A stretch of 64,000 bases of DNA from Streptomyces sp. NRRL S-350 (lineage in GTDB: Bacteria; Actinomycetota; Actinomycetes; Streptomycetales; Streptomycetaceae): the NCBI RefSeq assembly GCF_000719705.1, contig NZ_JOHO01000006.1, forward strand, positions 156,386-220,385, given 5' to 3'. The notes under the pieces were generated by a model. It was not told the origin of the DNA. It ran no database searches and saw only the letters and a list, made by a program, of their open reading frames with translations. Within the stretch, counting starts at the first letter, position 1. Each line of letters starts with the position of its first letter. The translations under genes were made by a program, and so were the position numbers. Of this stretch, positions 8,862-17,770 are shown piece after piece.

Positions 8862-9535
8862 ACTGGCTGAACTGGCTGGGCGACTTCTTCACCGCCCCGG
8901 ACCACCGCAGCGGCTCCGACGCGATCGTGCACCGGGTCACCGAGCACCTGCTGCTCTCGGGCGAGGCCCTGCTGTTCGCGGCACTGATCGCCGTCCCGCT
9001 CGGGCTGCTGATCGGCTACACCGGGCGCGGCGTCACCGTGGTGACCGCGCTCGCCGGTGCCGCCCGCGCCCTGCCCACTCTCGGCCTGGTGACGCTGGCG
9101 GTGCTGCTCGCCGGGGTCGGCGACACGGCCGTGCTGATCCCGCTGGTCGCGCTCGCCGCGCCGCCGCTGCTGGTGGCCGCCGTCGAGGGGGTGCGCGGCA
9201 CCGATCCGGACGTCCGGGACGCCGCCCGGGGGATCGGGCTGACCCACCCGCAGGTGCTGTGGCAGGTCTGCCTGCCGTCGGCCGCGCCGACCATGCTGGC
9301 GGGCTTCCGCACCGCGACCGTCCAGGTGATCGCGACCGCGACGGTGGCCGCCTACGTCGGGCTCGGCGGCCTCGGCCGCTACGTCATCGACGGCCTGGCG
9401 ACCCGCCGGTACGCCGTGACGGTGGGCGGCGCGCTGCTGGTGGTGCTGCTCGCGGTCGCCGCCCAGCTGTTCTTCTCCCTCCTCGCCCGGTTCGCGCTCC
9501 CGCCCGGGGTGCGTGCCCAGCGCCAGGACCGCTGA
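8858..9535 (+). CDS. Osmoprotectant ABC transporter permease 2
   Basis: A 225-residue permease with about six membrane helices, paralogous to the preceding gene. The coupling loop is RDAARGIGLTHPQVLWQVCLPSA. The GTG start at 8858 overlaps the previous stop codon (GTGA), so translation is coupled. An earlier start would run far into the preceding gene and is rejected. Together with the ATPase and the lipoprotein it completes the importer. Confidence 0.88.
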   Translation: MNWLNWLGDFFTAPDHRSGSDAIVHRVTEHLLLSGEALLFAALIAVPLGLLIGYTGRGVTVVTALAGAARALPTLGLVTLAVLLAGVGDTAVLIPLVALAAPPLLVAAVEGVRGTDPDVRDAARGIGLTHPQVLWQVCLPSAAPTMLAGFRTATVQVIATATVAAYVGLGGLGRYVIDGLATRRYAVTVGGALLVVLLAVAAQLFFSLLARFALPPGVRAQRQDR

Positions 9536-9668
9536 ACGGCCCCGAACGCCCTGCCGGATGTGCTGTCGAACGTGCTGCCGCACGCTCTGCGGCGCCGCCT
9601 GCCGAACTTCCTGCTGAACCGCTCGCTGAAAGCCCTCTCCCATTCCCTCCGGAAGGACATCTGTCACC

Positions 9669-10619
9669 ATGTCGACAATGAAGCCCAGCCGACGCGCCGT
9701 CGCCCTCGGAACGCTCGCCGTGCTCGCCCTCGGCGCCACCGCCTGCGGCTCCTCCGGCGGCGACCCGCTCGGCGGGGGTTCGAGCGCCTCCTCGTCAGCG
9801 GGCGGCTCCGGCGGCTCGGGCGGAGGCGCCGGCTCGACGGTGGTCGTCGGCTCCGCGAACTTCCCGGAGAACGTCCTGCTCGGCTCGATCTACTCACAGG
9901 CACTCAAGGCCAAGGGCGTCAAGGTCGAGGAGAAGTTCAACATCGGCAGCCGCGAGGTGCTCTACGGGCAGCTGCAGAGCGGCAACCTGACCGTCCTGCC
10001 CGAGTACAACGGCGCGCTGCTCGCCTACCTGGACGCCAAGTCCACCGCCGTCACCACGCAGGACGTGAACGCGGCGCTCGCCAAGGCCCTGCCCGCGGCC
10101 CTCGGGATCCTCGACTCCTCCCCCGCCGAGGACAAGGACTCGCTCAGCGTCAGCCAGGAGGTCGCGGACAAGGACAACCTCAAGAGCATCTCGGACCTGG
10201 CCGCCAAGGCCGGCGAGTTCACCATCGGCGGCCCGCCGGAGTTCAAGTCCCGCCGCGAGCAGCAGCTCAAGGACGCCTACGGGCTGACCTTCAAGGAGTG
10301 GAAGCCCACTGCCGACACCACCGCGAACGCGATCAAGGACGGCAGCGTCCAGGTCGGCAACGTGTTCACCACCGACCCGAAGATCGTCCAGTACAAGCTC
10401 GTCCCGCTGAGCGACCCGAAGAACGTCTTCGGTGCGCAGAACGTCACCCCGCTGGTCAACAAGGCGGGCGTGGACGCCACGGCGACCGCGGCGCTCAACG
10501 CGGTGTCGGCCAAGCTCGACACGGCGGGGCTGACGGCGCTGATGAAGCGGGTCGCGGTCGACAAGGAGGACCCGTCGGCGGTGGCCAAGGACTGGCTGAA
10601 GTCCAACGGTCTCGGCTGA
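9669..10619 (+). CDS. Osmoprotectant ABC transporter, substrate-binding lipoprotein
   Basis: A 316-residue exported lipoprotein. Residues 1-25 are a signal peptide ending in a lipobox with lipidated Cys26 (GATACGSS), then a Ser/Gly-rich linker to about residue 55. The mature part has OpuAC-type sequence: VVVGSANFPENVLLG at the start of lobe 1, a PEYNGALLAYL segment, and the closing DWLKSNGL end. It captures the solute outside the cell for the two permeases encoded upstream. It follows permease 2 by 133 bases and is followed by a strong hairpin, so it is the last gene of the operon. Confidence 0.9.
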   Translation: MSTMKPSRRAVALGTLAVLALGATACGSSGGDPLGGGSSASSSAGGSGGSGGGAGSTVVVGSANFPENVLLGSIYSQALKAKGVKVEEKFNIGSREVLYGQLQSGNLTVLPEYNGALLAYLDAKSTAVTTQDVNAALAKALPAALGILDSSPAEDKDSLSVSQEVADKDNLKSISDLAAKAGEFTIGGPPEFKSRREQQLKDAYGLTFKEWKPTADTTANAIKDGSVQVGNVFTTDPKIVQYKLVPLSDPKNVFGAQNVTPLVNKAGVDATATAALNAVSAKLDTAGLTALMKRVAVDKEDPSAVAKDWLKSNGLG

Positions 10620-10629
10620 TCCCCGGCAC

Positions 10630-10672
10630 GGACGGGCGGACGGGCGGACGGGTGTCCGCCGTCCGCCCGTCC
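10630..10672 (+). terminator. Hairpin ending the osmoprotectant operon
   Basis: GGACGGGCGGAC (10630-10641) is the exact reverse complement of GTCCGCCCGTCC (10661-10672). Inner GGCGGAC/GTCCGCC arms extend the stem to about 19 pairs with one bulge and a GGGT loop. It begins ten bases after the lipoprotein stop. There is no T-run, as is common for actinomycete terminators. Confidence 0.75.
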
Positions 10673-10798
10673 CGAGGCCCGGCCCGACGCCCGTCCGGGG
10701 GCCCTGTACGAGGCCCTGCCCGGGCGAGCGGGCACCGCTCCGGCCGCCCTCCCGAAGGACCTTCCCTTCCGCGCCGCGCACATGACAGGGTGGGCGCC

Positions 10799-11392
10799 AT
10801 GCGCACTCGACTCCTCGCCGCCACCCTCACGGCACTCGCCGCGGTGAGCCTCGCTGCCTGCTCCAGCTCCGGATCGAGCTCGGGCAAGGCGACCTCCGCG
10901 GCCGGCTCCCCCACCACCGCCGCCTCGACCACCGCGACCTCCGCCGCGCCCACCGATGCGGCCCCGGACGCGGCCTCGACGCCGTCGGCCCCCGCGCCCG
11001 GCGCGGCCACCCCGGCCGCCCCCGCGCCCGGCGGCACCACGAGCCCGCCCGCGCCCGACGGCGGCGCCTCGGGCGCCCCCGCGCCGGCCAAGCCCGCGCC
11101 GCCCGCCGACGCCGGACTGCCCGCCAAGCCGGCCGCCGACGTCACCGCAAAGCTGGTCGCCGCGCTGGACGCGATCGACCCGGCGATCGTCGGCGGCAAG
11201 CCCGACCAGGCCGTGGACCGGGCGCGCAACCAGTGCCAGTCGATGTACCAGTTCCCCAAGGACGCGGGGAAGCTGGTCGAGCTGGCCAACCAGCGCTTCA
11301 CCACGCCCGACCACCCACAGGGCTTCGGGGCGGACACCGCCGCCAAGATCAACGACGCGCTGCGCGCCACACTCTGCCCGGCGCCGCACTGA
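10799..11392 (+). CDS. Small secreted lipoprotein, DUF732-like C-terminus
   Basis: A 197-residue protein with a signal peptide and lipobox SLAACSSS, then a long Ala/Thr/Pro-rich linker (about residues 25-115) suited to reaching through the cell wall. The last 80 residues form a compact helical domain with two cysteines (RNQCQSMYQFP and TLCPAPH) that probably form a disulfide. The pattern resembles DUF732 proteins of actinobacteria, a weak match by eye. No function can be assigned. It stands alone between two terminator hairpins. Confidence 0.7.
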   Translation: MRTRLLAATLTALAAVSLAACSSSGSSSGKATSAAGSPTTAASTTATSAAPTDAAPDAASTPSAPAPGAATPAAPAPGGTTSPPAPDGGASGAPAPAKPAPPADAGLPAKPAADVTAKLVAALDAIDPAIVGGKPDQAVDRARNQCQSMYQFPKDAGKLVELANQRFTTPDHPQGFGADTAAKINDALRATLCPAPH

Positions 11393-11433
11393 CCCACGAC
11401 ACCCCGAACGCCCGGCGTCCTGGACTCCGGGCA

Positions 11434-11484
11434 GCCGTGGCCGCCGCCCCCGTCGGGCGCGCGGCCACGGCCTTTCTGCTTTCC
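11434..11484 (+). terminator. Rho-independent-type terminator
   Basis: GCCGTGGCCGC (11434-11444) pairs perfectly with GCGGCCACGGC (11461-11471), followed by CTTTCTGCTTTCC. It lies 42 bases after the lipoprotein stop. Confidence 0.8.
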
Positions 11485-11996
11485 GGACCGTCCGGCCTCC
11501 GGACGGTCCCGCCCCGGCCGACGCGGCTCCCGGGTGACTCGACTCCCGGGTGACTCACCTCCCGGCCCACGCGGCTCCCGGCCGCCCCGGCCCCGGCAAC
11601 TGCCTTGCCCCGACCGCCGATCCACTCCCTTCCCATTCGCGGCCCGTATGCCGACGAACTGTTAGGTCTCTTGACAGACAAGTGGTCTAGTCCAAACATA
11701 GGCATGTCGATCCGACCGGGATGCACTGTGGGGGTGTGACCACCGGCGGCTGAGGCACCGCCCTGCCCTGACCCGCCCCACCCCCGCTCCGTACGGCGCG
11801 TGCACGCGCACCGCCGCCCGCGTCCACGCGAGTCGGTGGGGTTCCGCCCGCCCCGATCTCCACCCCCGCCCCACCGCGCTCCACCCGATCCCGACACCTC
11901 GGACCAGGACCGCCCGGTCGACCCCACACGACCGCCGCGGCCCAGGCCACCGAAATCTCCCCAACGTCCTGCCCCACCAAGTCTGTTGGAGAATCC
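11485..11996 (+). other. Chitinase promoter region and long 5' leader
   Basis: No gene was seen in these 512 bases. The DasR-like promoter is at 11671-11699. From there to the chitinase ATG at 11997 is an untranslated leader of roughly 290 bases, unusually C-rich and pyrimidine-rich, with no obvious ORF on the plus strand. Confidence 0.6.
11671..11699 (+). promoter_or_regulatory. Chitinase promoter with DasR-like operator (dre)
   Basis: A consensus -35 box TTGACA (11671-11676) is followed by AGTGGTCTAGTCCAAA (11681-11696), which matches the DasR site ASTGGTCTAGACCAST at 13 of 16 positions. A -10-like AAACAT follows at 17-base spacing. The operator thus lies between -35 and -10, where DasR bound in the absence of glucosamine-6-phosphate would block transcription. 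DasR control of chitinase genes is established in streptomycetes; its action here is inferred from the site. Confidence 0.8.
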
Positions 11997-13739
11997 ATGC
12001 GCCTTCGCAGAACGATCCAGGCCGCGCTGACGGCCTGCGTCACGCTGGCCGCCTCGGCCGGCCTGGTAGCCACCGGGACGAGCTCCGCCCAGGCCGCCAC
12101 TCCGCTCCCCAACCGGGTCTTCGCCCCCTACTTCGAGGCGTGGACCGGCCAGAGCCCGGCCGCGCTGGCCGCGCAGTCCGGTGCCAAGCACCTCACCATG
12201 GCGTTCCTGCAGGCCGCCACCAAGGGCTCGTGCACCCCGTACTGGAACGGGGACTCGTCGATGCCGGTCGCCTCCTCGACCTTCGGCGCCGACATCGCCA
12301 CCATCCGCGCCAACGGCGGGGACGTGATCCCGTCGTTCGGCGGCTACACCGCCGACAACACCGGCACCGAGCTGGCCGACAGCTGCACCGACGTCAACCA
12401 GATCGCGGCCGCCTTCGAGAACGTCATCACGACCTACGACATCAGTCGGATCGACCTCGACATCGAGGACAACTCGCTGACCAACACCGCCGGGATCGAC
12501 CGCCGCAACAAGGCGATCAAGCTCGTGCAGGACTGGGCCGCCACCAAGGGCCGGAGCATCCAGTTCTCCTACACGCTGCCCACCACCACCAGTGGACTGG
12601 CCGACAACGGCCTCGCGGTGCTGCGGAACGCGGTCAGCAACAACGCGCGGATCGACGTCGTCAACATGATGACCTTCGACTACTACGACGGCGCCGGCCA
12701 CGACATGGCGGCTGACACCCAGACCTCCGCGCAGGGCCTCTACAACCAGCTCGCCAAGCTGTACCCGAGCAAGTCCCCCGCCCAGCTGTGGGGTTCGATC
12801 GGGATCACCGAGATGCTCGGCATCGACGACTACGGCGCGGCCGAGACCTTCACCGTGGCCAACGCCACCACCGTGTACAACTGGGCCGTCTCCAAGGGCA
12901 TCAACACCCTCTCCTTCTGGGCACTCCAGCGCGACAACGGGGGCTGCCCGGGCACGGCCGGAAGCGACTCCTGCTCCGGAATCACCCAGAACACCTGGGA
13001 CTTCACCCACATCTTCGCGCCGTTCACCAGCGGCTCGACGGTGAGCAACGACTTCTCGGTGGCCGTCAACCCGAACTCCGGTACGGTCGCAGCCGGTTCG
13101 GCCGCGTCCGCCAGTATCGCGACGGCCGTGACGGCCGGTTCGGCGCAAAGCGTCAACCTCACCGTCAGCGGCGCCCCGGCCGGGGTCACCGCGACCGTCA
13201 CCCCCGGCAGCGTCACCGCCGGCAGCGGCGCCACGCTCAACATCACCACCACCGCCGCCGCGGCGGCCGGCACCTACCCGCTGACCGTGACCGCCACCGC
13301 ACCTTCCGGCACCCACACCGCGACCTACGCGCTGACCGTCACCGGGACGGGCGGGACGACCGGGCTGGTCAACGGCGGTCTGGAGAGCGGCAGTCCGGCC
13401 CCGTGGACCTGCCAGAGCGGCGGCGCCGTGGTCGCCACCCCGGTGCACTCCGGCGCGCACGCGCTGCAGGCCGCCGCCACCGCGAGCCAGACCGGCGAGT
13501 GCTCCCAGACCGTGACACTGAAGCCCAACACCAGCTACACACTGAGTGGTTGGGTGCAGGGCAACTACGCCTACGTCGGCGTCAGCGGCGGTGCCACCGC
13601 CAGCTCCTGGGCCAACTCCGCCGGCTGGACGAAGTTGTCCGTCCCCTTCACCACCGGCGCCTCGGGCACCGTCACCGTGTACCTGCACGGCTGGTACGGC
13701 CAGGGCAACGTGTACGGGGACGACTTCTCGATCGCCTGA
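11997..13739 (+). CDS. Secreted GH18 chitinase with Ig-like and carbohydrate-binding domains
   Basis: A 580-residue secreted enzyme. The signal peptide is residues 1-33, cleaved after SAQA. The GH18 barrel (about residues 36-343) has the catalytic motif RIDLDIED, with Asp153, Asp155 and proton donor Glu157, and MMTFDYYDG downstream. The variant I-D-L-D-I-E resembles the Pyrococcus ChiA-like GH18 branch rather than ChiA/ChiB types. Residues about 345-450 are an Ig-like domain, and about 455-580 a CBM16-like module starting NGGLESGSPAPWTC. GGAGA lies before the ATG. It should hydrolyse chitin outside the cell and is probably repressed by DasR through the operator upstream. The gene stands alone and ends beside a conserved palindrome. 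Confidence 0.9.
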   Translation: MRLRRTIQAALTACVTLAASAGLVATGTSSAQAATPLPNRVFAPYFEAWTGQSPAALAAQSGAKHLTMAFLQAATKGSCTPYWNGDSSMPVASSTFGADIATIRANGGDVIPSFGGYTADNTGTELADSCTDVNQIAAAFENVITTYDISRIDLDIEDNSLTNTAGIDRRNKAIKLVQDWAATKGRSIQFSYTLPTTTSGLADNGLAVLRNAVSNNARIDVVNMMTFDYYDGAGHDMAADTQTSAQGLYNQLAKLYPSKSPAQLWGSIGITEMLGIDDYGAAETFTVANATTVYNWAVSKGINTLSFWALQRDNGGCPGTAGSDSCSGITQNTWDFTHIFAPFTSGSTVSNDFSVAVNPNSGTVAAGSAASASIATAVTAGSAQSVNLTVSGAPAGVTATVTPGSVTAGSGATLNITTTAAAAAGTYPLTVTATAPSGTHTATYALTVTGTGGTTGLVNGGLESGSPAPWTCQSGGAVVATPVHSGAHALQAAATASQTGECSQTVTLKPNTSYTLSGWVQGNYAYVGVSGGATASSWANSAGWTKLSVPFTTGASGTVTVYLHGWYGQGNVYGDDFSIA

Positions 13740-13791
13740 GCCAGGGCAGACCGGGAAGCGTCCGGTAACGCCTGACATATGACGAACGAAC

Positions 13792-13833
13792 GGATGACAG
13801 CTGACAGATTTCATCGTCTGTCAGCTGTCATCC
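13792..13833. repeat. Long interspersed palindrome, copy A (convergent gap)
   Basis: A perfect 17-base stem: GGATGACAGCTGACAGA (13792-13808) and its complement (13817-13833) around loop TTTCATCG. The core AGCTGACAGATTTCATC recurs at 39172-39217 and, inverted, at 43334-43374. It lies between the convergent chitinase and exporter genes. The following 57 bases (13834-13890) are degenerate CTGTCGG/GTTACC-type short repeats. It may act as a two-way terminator, but conservation of stem and loop at three loci suggests a repeat family. Confidence 0.85.
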
Positions 13834-13890
13834 GTCATCTGTTACCTGTTACCCGTTACCTGCCGGCTGTCGGCTGTCGGCTGTCAGGTG

Positions 13891-15222
13891 CTATCTGTCG
13901 CCCGTCACCCGACGCCCGTCTCCTGCCGGCTGATGACCGGCGCGCCCGCCGTCAGCGGTTGGCGTCACCCGCCCCGGTCGGCACAGCACCAGGTACGCCG
14001 TCGCCGCCGACACCGTGCAGGCCAGGACCACCAGCGCCAGCAGCACCGCGGACGGCCGCCCACCGAGGCTGCTCAGCGGCGCGACCAACGCTCCGGCCAG
14101 GAAGTTGCTCGTCCCGAGCAGGGCCGACGCCGTGCCCGCCACCTGCGGCTCGACCAGGCTGAGCGCCTGCGCCGCGGTGTTCGGCAGGATCACCCCCAGG
14201 CTGCCCATCATCACGAACAGCGGCGGGCAGAACCCGGCCAGACCGAAGTCCCACACCGTCGTCAGCAGCACCAGCGCCACCCCGGCGACGACCGCCGCCG
14301 CGAGCCCACCCAGCATCAGCGCCCGAGGCGTGAAGCGCGGTGCCAGCACGCGTCCGTTCAGCTGCGTCATGACCACGATCGCCACCGAGTTCAGCCCGAA
14401 CAGCAGGCTGTAGGTCTGCGGCGAGACCTGGTACACGTGCTGGAGCACGGTCGACGACCCGCTGATGTAACCGAACAGCGCCCCGAAGGCGAGCGAGCTG
14501 GTCAGCGCAAGCCCGAGGAACGGCAGGTCGCGCAGCAACCGCCCCATCGTCCGCAGGGTGGCCCCCACCCCGCCGCCGCGCCGGGCCCGCGCGGGCAGCG
14601 ACTCGCGCAGCGCTCCGAACGCAGCCAGGGTGAGCAGCAGTCCGAGCGCCGTCAGCGCGCCGAAAGTGCCGCGCCACGAGGTGAACCGCATCAGCTGAGC
14701 GCCGATGATCGGGGCGAGGATCGGCGCCAGGCCCGATATCAGGGCGATCGAGGCGAGGAACCGCAGCATCGCGACGCCCTGGAAGCGGTCCCGGGCGACG
14801 GCGCGCCCGATGACCAGCCCGGCGGAGCCGGCCGCGCCCTGGACGAAGCGGGCGGCGATCAGCACCGGAAGGTTCGGCGCGAGGACGCACAGCACGCTGG
14901 ACAGGGTGTAGACGGCGAGCCCCACGAGCAGGGGCGGGCGGCGCCCGAAGCGATCGCTGAGCGGTCCGAAGAGCAGTTGCCCGGCCGCCACGCCGAACAT
15001 CGAGAAGGTGAGGGTGAGTTGGACGGCGGCCGGTTCGGCGGCCAGGTCGTCGGCGATCGCGGGCAGGCCCGGAAGGTAGAGGTCGGTGGTGAGAGGTCCG
15101 AGCGCGGTGAGGCCGCCGAGGACGGCGATCGTGGCCCGGCCGGGGCCGGTCCGGCCGGTGTGGGGTGGGGTGGCGGCAGCGGTCGACGTGTCGTCGGCGG
15201 GGCCGACGGTCGGGCCGGGCAT
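13891..15222 (-). CDS. Bcr/CflA-type multidrug efflux MFS transporter
   Basis: A 443-residue, 12-helix proton-driven exporter. Landmarks are the opening LGPLTTDLYLPGLPAI typical of the Bcr/CflA branch, the loop 2-3 motif GPLSDRFGRRPPLLVGL, and RFVQGAAGSAGLVIGRAVARD. The ATG at 15222 has TAAGGAG four bases before it on the minus strand and leaves a 20-residue cytoplasmic tail; longer in-frame extensions upstream lack a ribosome site. The substrate is unknown. The neighbouring genes are not obviously related. Confidence 0.88.
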   Translation of the reverse strand: MPGPTVGPADDTSTAAATPPHTGRTGPGRATIAVLGGLTALGPLTTDLYLPGLPAIADDLAAEPAAVQLTLTFSMFGVAAGQLLFGPLSDRFGRRPPLLVGLAVYTLSSVLCVLAPNLPVLIAARFVQGAAGSAGLVIGRAVARDRFQGVAMLRFLASIALISGLAPILAPIIGAQLMRFTSWRGTFGALTALGLLLTLAAFGALRESLPARARRGGGVGATLRTMGRLLRDLPFLGLALTSSLAFGALFGYISGSSTVLQHVYQVSPQTYSLLFGLNSVAIVVMTQLNGRVLAPRFTPRALMLGGLAAAVVAGVALVLLTTVWDFGLAGFCPPLFVMMGSLGVILPNTAAQALSLVEPQVAGTASALLGTSNFLAGALVAPLSSLGGRPSAVLLALVVLACTVSAATAYLVLCRPGRVTPTADGGRAGHQPAGDGRRVTGDR

Positions 15223-15345
15223 GGCGCTCCTTACGGACGGGTGGCGTCGGGTTCGTGCGCGTTCCGTCCTATCGCAGCCCGGTCCGGTTCCGACAGCAGG
15301 GGGTGCGCCGTGTTCCGCGCGCCGGTGCGCCGCTGTGCCGATGCG

Positions 15346-15390
15346 CGCTGTGCCGCTGTGCCGCTGTGCCGCTGTGCCGCTGTGCCGCTG
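15346..15390. repeat. Tandem octamer repeat
   Basis: The unit CGCTGTGC is repeated 5.6 times without interruption in the upstream region of the exporter gene. Such a tract could change copy number by slippage and alter promoter spacing. Confidence 0.85.
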
Positions 15391-15465
15391 CACGGTTGCA
15401 CCCTGTGCCGCCGTGTGCCGATGCCCCCGGGGTGCTCTGCGGCTCCTCGCGGCACATACACGACG

Positions 15466-15502
15466 GCGGCCCGCCCGCACCTTCCGGTGCTCGGCGGGCC
15501 GC
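15466..15502 (-). terminator. Hairpin after the small membrane-protein gene
   Basis: GCGGCCCGCC (15466-15475) pairs with GGCGGGCCGC (15493-15502), with an inner GCACC/GGTGC stem and TTCC loop. It lies about 100 bases downstream of the minus-strand gene ending at 15599 and upstream of the exporter gene. Confidence 0.6.
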
Positions 15503-15598
15503 TCGGGGGCCGTTTTCGTTCCCTGATCGGAAGGCTGATGCCCGGACAGTGCGCCCCGCCCGGGCCGCCCGACCGGACCGCTCGGCAGGGCACCCGGG

Positions 15599-16081
15599 TC
15601 AGTGCTTGGCGACGCGTTCGGCGCGAAGCGCCGCCTGCACCGCCGCGCCGTCCTGCCACGCGTAGAGCTGGTTCCCGGTCAGGGCCACGTTGTAGTGCCC
15701 GCAGGTGCCGCTGGCCTTGGTCGCGACGTTCTCCGGGAACCAGCCGGCCTTCAGCGACTCCGGCACCTGGTGCGCCGACTTGCCCGGCAGACCGGCGGTG
15801 CAGCCGGCGGGCAGCCGCCCCTCCGGGAGGGTGGCGCGCAGCAGGCGGTCGTCGCCCGTGGTGGACATCAGGTACTTGACACCGGAGGCGTTGTCGGGGA
15901 GCCAGGCGGGCACCGAGCGGCGGTCGGCCTTGGCCTGGGTGCCGGTTTCGTACGCGGTCTGCTCCTGGTGGCGCTCGGCGTACCAGTCGGACGCACGCGG
16001 GCCGATCGCCACGACCGCCACGGCGACGGCCATGCCGGTGCCCGCGACTCCCAGCGCGACCTTGCTCACGATGCTCTTCAT
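15599..16081 (-). CDS. Hypothetical single-pass membrane protein
   Basis: A 160-residue protein of unknown function. An N-terminal hydrophobic helix (about residues 5-27) is followed by an extracytoplasmic domain with a WYAERHQEQTAYETG segment and two cysteines (AGCTAGLPG and SGTCGHYNV) that could form a disulfide. The helix could instead be an uncleaved signal anchor. The family was not recognised. It has no obvious operon partners; a hairpin follows it. Confidence 0.65.
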   Translation of the reverse strand: MKSIVSKVALGVAGTGMAVAVAVVAIGPRASDWYAERHQEQTAYETGTQAKADRRSVPAWLPDNASGVKYLMSTTGDDRLLRATLPEGRLPAGCTAGLPGKSAHQVPESLKAGWFPENVATKASGTCGHYNVALTGNQLYAWQDGAAVQAALRAERVAKH

Positions 16082-16605
16082 GCCCGACTGCCCTCTCCGT
16101 GTCCGTGTCCGTGGCCGGTTCGTCCGGCCGGTGGGCCGGGCCGATGAGCGTGGCCCTCGTGACGCTGCCTGTCCGGGCGGCGGGGTCCACCGTCCGGGTA
16201 ACCATCGTGGCCCGCGGCGGACCGGCGAAGCGTCACCACCAAGTCGTGATCCGGTCTCCGACCCACGGGGTACGGTCTCCACCTTCCGGCGTACGCCTTT
16301 CGGCAGATGCCCTGAGGCTCCGAAGGCCCTGAGGCCGGCAGGCCCTGAGGCTCCGCAGGCCCCGAGCCCCGCACGGGTCGGCGCATCCGGGTCGAGCGCG
16401 GCCCGGGCCCCGGTCGAGCCTCGCTCAGGCGCGGCTCCGCCGCAGCCCGGGGTGCTGCACCCGAGGGCATCGGGCGGCCGGGTCGCGGTCACCCTGCTCC
16501 GCCGATCGGACCAGCCCTCGGCCCAGCGCCTCCGAGCCGCGTCCGGCCGGCCCCCTCCGCCGAGCCCCTCCGCCGAGCGCTCCGACCACCCCTCGGGCCG
16601 CCCCG
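16082..16605. other. Intergenic region, 524 bases
   Basis: No convincing gene was seen. It contains the promoter side of the small membrane-protein gene and the 3' side of the phosphodiesterase-like gene, with the 17-base repeats at 16309-16375. Open frames here have no ribosome sites and run on into neighbouring genes in antisense. Confidence 0.55.
16309..16375. repeat. Direct repeat of about 17 bases
   Basis: Units beginning GCCCTGAGG occur at 16309, 16326 and 16342 with a diverged fourth at 16359. The first and third, GCCCTGAGGCTCCGNAG, differ at one base. Confidence 0.75.
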
Positions 16606-17502
16606 TCAGACCTTCGCGGGCACCGGGCGGGGAGCGCCGTCGACGCGGGCGACCGGGAAGGGCCGGCCGTCGAGGGTCCAGTGCGGGTCGATCGGGCGCA
16701 GCAGGGAGGCGTACACCTGGGCGGCGACGTCCGGGTGCCGGATCTCGCCGGCGGGCGGCCCCGCCGGGATGCCGTGCCCGGCGCAGGCGACCCAGGCGGT
16801 CCGCTCCTCCACCGTGCGGCCGCCGTGACCGCCGGCGTCGACGTGGCCGTGGTCGGTGACGACGATGACGGTCCACTGCTCCTCGGCGTACGTGGCGCGG
16901 CCGCGGACGGCGTCCAGGAGGCGGCCCAGGCGCTCGTCGGCGGTGCGCATGGCGGCCCGGTACTCGTCGCCGCAGCCGAGGAAGTGGGCGGTCTCGTCGA
17001 CGGCGCCGAGGTAGACGAAGGAGGCCTCCGGGTCCGCGGTGGCGAGGACGTGGACGGCCTCGCGGGTGACTTCCTCGTCCACGGCCTCCCACGCCTCGGG
17101 GGTGTCCTCGGCCGGGGCGACGTAGGAGAGTCGGCCGGGGGCGCGGAAGAGCGGGCCGCCGGACTCGCTGATCATCAGGGGATCCCAGCCGGCCGCGACG
17201 AAGGTGCGGCGGCGGTCGCCGCGGTTGAGGCGGGTGGCGAAGTCAGGGAACACGTCGAGCCGGTTGCCGCCCAGGTGGTTGCCCCAGACGCCGTGCTTGG
17301 CGGGCTCGACCCCGGTGACGATGGTGGCCCAGCACGGTCCGGACATGGTGGGCGTGGTGTCCGCCACGGTGACCGGCACCAGGAACCCCGCCTCGGCGAC
17401 GTCCTGGAGGCGCGGCATCGGCACCTGCGCCAGGTAGTCGTGGCGGACGCCGTCGATTCCGACGACGAGCACGCGGGGGCGGGGCCACTGGGCAGCGGAC
17501 AT
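16606..17502 (-). CDS. Alkaline phosphatase-superfamily phosphodiesterase / pyrophosphatase
   Basis: A 298-residue metal-dependent hydrolase. Motifs in order: VVGIDGVRHDY (first metal Asp), TTPTMSGPCWATIVTG with the Thr nucleophile in the position used by nucleotide pyrophosphatase/phosphodiesterases, KHGVWGN, GAVDETAHFLG and VVTDHGHVDAGGHGG (second metal site). No signal peptide is seen, so it acts in the cytosol. AAGGGA lies before the ATG at 17502. The substrate could be a nucleotide, a phosphonate or a phospholipid head group. Neighbours do not clarify this. Confidence 0.8.
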   Translation of the reverse strand: MSAAQWPRPRVLVVGIDGVRHDYLAQVPMPRLQDVAEAGFLVPVTVADTTPTMSGPCWATIVTGVEPAKHGVWGNHLGGNRLDVFPDFATRLNRGDRRRTFVAAGWDPLMISESGGPLFRAPGRLSYVAPAEDTPEAWEAVDEEVTREAVHVLATADPEASFVYLGAVDETAHFLGCGDEYRAAMRTADERLGRLLDAVRGRATYAEEQWTVIVVTDHGHVDAGGHGGRTVEERTAWVACAGHGIPAGPPAGEIRHPDVAAQVYASLLRPIDPHWTLDGRPFPVARVDGAPRPVPAKV

Positions 17503-17700
17503 GGGGTTTCCCTTCGGTTGTGCGCACGGTCGGGCCGCCCCCGCCGGGGGCGCGGCCGACCGCGCCATGCTCCACCGGCCGCCGCACCAGTCGGCGTCGC
17601 ACTGTCGAACGGCGGGTGTCCGCCGGGTGTCGGGCGGGCGCGGCCCGGGTGCCGAGACGGTTGTCGACCGGGCCTCGCGCGGGGCATCACGCCGCCGTCC

Positions 17701-17770
17701 GCGAGGCGTCCGCACCGCCGTCACGCGAGGCGTCCGCACCGCCGTCGCGCGGGGCGTCACACCGCCGTGC
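17701..17770. repeat. 24-base tandem repeat
   Basis: Units beginning GCGAGGCGTCCGCACCGCC occur at 17701 and 17725 with one difference, followed by a diverged copy at 17749 that overlaps the last codons and stop of the ATP-grasp gene. Confidence 0.8.

Larger units (their letters stand above)
15223..15598. other. Intergenic region with octamer repeat and hairpin
   Basis: No gene was found in these 376 bases. They hold the exporter promoter, the octamer repeat at 15346-15390, and a hairpin at 15466-15502. Confidence 0.6.

Noticed and set aside
15346..15390. Possible CRISPR-like repeat
   Set aside because: The octamer is a head-to-tail tandem repeat with no spacers and no cas genes; the same holds for the other repeat tracts.
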